64,000 bases of DNA from Paenibacillus donghaensis (GTDB taxonomy: Bacteria > Bacillota > Bacilli > Paenibacillales > Paenibacillaceae): positions 1,860,001-1,924,000 of the forward strand of contig NZ_CP021780.1 in the NCBI RefSeq assembly GCF_002192415.1, in the 5' to 3' direction. The notes beneath the pieces were generated by a model. It worked only from the letters and a program-made list of their open reading frames with translations, was not told where the DNA came from and did not search any database. The position numbers were made by a program, and so were the translations under genes. Of this stretch, positions 62,424 through 64,000 are shown one piece after another (position 1 is the stretch's first letter; every line of letters begins with the position of its first letter).

Positions 62424-64000
62424 TTATACTTGCGGGAATATTGCTGCTTTATAATGAGGAATTGCCTGAATATTATGGAATTCCGCAACTTCAATACCTT
62501 CAAAGACTTCGATAAAAGCCTGATTCACATAGCTGTGTGTAGTGCCTTTGCGAAGCGGGGAAATGGTCAGGTGTAGTTCTTGATTCTCCAGCTCATCTTT
62601 GAATTCCTTGAGTCCAATATTCCACGGATGACCATAATGAATATGATCCGTAAGCAATCGGCCTGACAGAAATGCGTTCGCTACATCTCCATCGTAATTA
62701 ATTTGGAGCGACACATTTTCTACCTGCTCAGGCCACTCTGAATCAATATTCAGCAGAGCTGCGCGATCAGATGGATAAGTCACATTCACTTGAGGTGTGT
62801 ATTCCGCTACACTGATGCGGTAAGTGAGGAACACACCGTCTTGTTCTGCCGCGTCAATCGAACCAGTGCGGAGTGACATCTGGAAATCCGGGGCTGGATA
62901 GATAGAGGCTGTGAATTCTGCTGCATCCGGGGAATTACATATCAATTGGTTAGACTGAGTAAATAAATGCAAACCCTTGTTTCCGTTGTCAGCAATGACT
63001 AATCGTTCTTGTCCCCAGAGGGAGAAGAGATAGGTGCCGAGAGCCTCCTTACGGGTTAAGGTGAGGAGGGTAAAGGTTCCCCCATCCTTCAGCGTGATAT
63101 TAACCTGATGGCTTTTTCCCACCGCAGGGGTAATGATCCATTGATCCAAGGTTAGTTCCGCAGACCCTGCGCCTGCATCGATGCTTTGAATCTCTTCAGC
63201 ATGGAGAATAATTTCTGCCTTCATCCCCTCATGCGCAAAGAAAACAACGGTGGTATGCGCACCATCCTTCAAGCGGGTGAGCAATTGGGTTGTGGCGCTG
63301 ATGAGCTGCAGTCCGTCCAAATTCAGATTGAAGGGAAGCACGACACCTAAATCTTTTCCCAGTTTAATAGAGCCGCTGTGTGGGAAACTAACGGGTCCTC
63401 GTTTGGTAAGCAGCTCGATACGCAGATCCCGTTCAGGCATTTCCAGCTGATCCTGGAAATTGTTCAGGAACACAAAACCGGAGTCATCTCTTTGCCGCAA
63501 ACACCAGCGGAGAGAAGTGGTATCTTCTGGCTTAAGTTCATTTTGACCTTCAGGAATAACCGTCCCCATGGGAGCCAAGATGTCACCAAAGGCCTCTAGA
63601 AAGAGAGAAAGTGTGCGAATGCGGTGATAAGAAGGGCCAACTCGTCCAAATTCACCAAGTGGCGATTGATAATCATATGTGATCTTAGGCAGGGAAGTTT
63701 CATTCATATAAGAATGTTTACCCACCGGATTAGAGCCGCCATGATACATATAATAGCCCAGCATATTGCTGCCACTGGCCAATTTCACCAAGGTCATGGC
63801 TTCAATGCTGGCTTCAGGCACAAATGGACGCGCGTGGTAGCTGACCTGCATGCCACCAGCCATTTCGCAGTACGCTACCGGATATTCCGTCGTTTCGAAA
63901 TCCAGCGGTTCCACCGGGGTATGGTGAAGATCCTGATAGATGAATTCCCTGCTTGGCGGTTGATTAGGAATCCATGAAGTATAAGCATAACCTGCAAGCA
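62424..64000 (-). CDS. Glycoside hydrolase family 35 beta-galactosidase (5' end outside the window)
   Basis: The frame is open from the right edge to a stop at 62424, at least 525 residues. The visible part covers the end of the catalytic barrel (PVAYCEMAGGMQVSYHARPF, in which the Glu is the likely nucleophile, then MLGYYMYHGGSNPVG) and the beta-rich C-terminal domains with the GH35 linker YDYQSPLGEFGRVGPSYHRI. These enzymes release terminal beta-galactose from oligo- or polysaccharides. No signal peptide can be judged as the start is missing. Base composition is again that of the GC-richer backbone. Confidence 0.88.
   Translation of the reverse strand, partial: LAGYAYTSWIPNQPPSREFIYQDLHHTPVEPLDFETTEYPVAYCEMAGGMQVSYHARPFVPEASIEAMTLVKLASGSNMLGYYMYHGGSNPVGKHSYMNETSLPKITYDYQSPLGEFGRVGPSYHRIRTLSLFLEAFGDILAPMGTVIPEGQNELKPEDTTSLRWCLRQRDDSGFVFLNNFQDQLEMPERDLRIELLTKRGPVSFPHSGSIKLGKDLGVVLPFNLNLDGLQLISATTQLLTRLKDGAHTTVVFFAHEGMKAEIILHAEEIQSIDAGAGSAELTLDQWIITPAVGKSHQVNITLKDGGTFTLLTLTRKEALGTYLFSLWGQERLVIADNGNKGLHLFTQSNQLICNSPDAAEFTASIYPAPDFQMSLRTGSIDAAEQDGVFLTYRISVAEYTPQVNVTYPSDRAALLNIDSEWPEQVENVSLQINYDGDVANAFLSGRLLTDHIHYGHPWNIGLKEFKDELENQELHLTISPLRKGTTHSYVNQAFIEVFEGIEVAEFHNIQAIPHYKAAIFPQV

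Overview
The window looks like chromosome from a Paenibacillus-type Bacillota. The left part (about 1-29,150) and the right edge carry fairly GC-rich genes with strong Shine-Dalgarno sites, several TTG/GTG starts, a YesM/YesN two-component pair beside an LplB/YtcP-type sugar ABC transporter, yqhG-yqhH, yqzE, gldA and a B12-dependent ribonucleotide reductase. The species call is inference; no rRNA or tRNA gene was seen.

Layout. 1-6.6 kb: methyltransferase, Nudix hydrolase, LOG protein and a BlaI/BlaR1-type sensor pair behind a dyad-overlapped promoter. 6.6-15.3 kb: a carbohydrate uptake operon (response regulator, histidine kinase, two permeases, lipoprotein, FAD oxidoreductase). 15.3-22 kb: repeat-rich spacers around gldA, a YibQ-like deacetylase, a CwlD-like amidase and yqzE. 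22-29.2 kb: a membrane-anchored unknown, yqhG, yqhH (SNF2 helicase) and nrdJ with paired NrdR-like boxes. 29.2-55.1 kb: an AT-rich accessory island full of decayed insertion sequences (IS3, IS4, IS256) and broken genes, with intact metabolic cassettes: an RpiR regulator with two Gfo/Idh oxidoreductases; a MerR regulator with alcohol dehydrogenase, aldo/keto reductase and SDR genes; and a LicT-bglP-bgl beta-glucoside PTS unit with cre and RAT/terminator signals. The island also holds a broken NACHT ATPase. 55.4-57.8 kb: an agr-like quorum-sensing locus with a frameshifted agrB. 58.4-61.0 kb: a group II intron whose LtrA has one internal stop. 61-62.3 kb: hydrolase fragments. 62.4-64 kb: the 3' part of a GH35 beta-galactosidase gene.

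Most notable observation: the spacers at 1.1-2.1, 6.1-6.3, 15.8-16.7 and 20.9-21.8 kb are built from a family of short (about 0.3-0.5 kb), gene-less mobile elements. They have GTTACTACTTAGG-type terminal inverted repeats. Three copies are flanked by perfect 8-bp direct repeats (CGAAACTG, CGTTTTCG, CGAATACG). They insert into the middle of a short dyad (TAGWTG-CN6G-CAWCTA) that the elements themselves carry, so copies nest inside one another; an empty site and its filled counterpart are both present here. I do not recognise this family.

Other leads: a triplet of 18-bp sites at 29.2 kb that reappears in opposite orientation at 53.6 and 55.1 kb, bracketing the island; a 46-unit heptanucleotide array that never slips phase; a ~130-bp structured repeat present twice; and a MerR operator reused in front of two decayed aldo/keto reductase genes.
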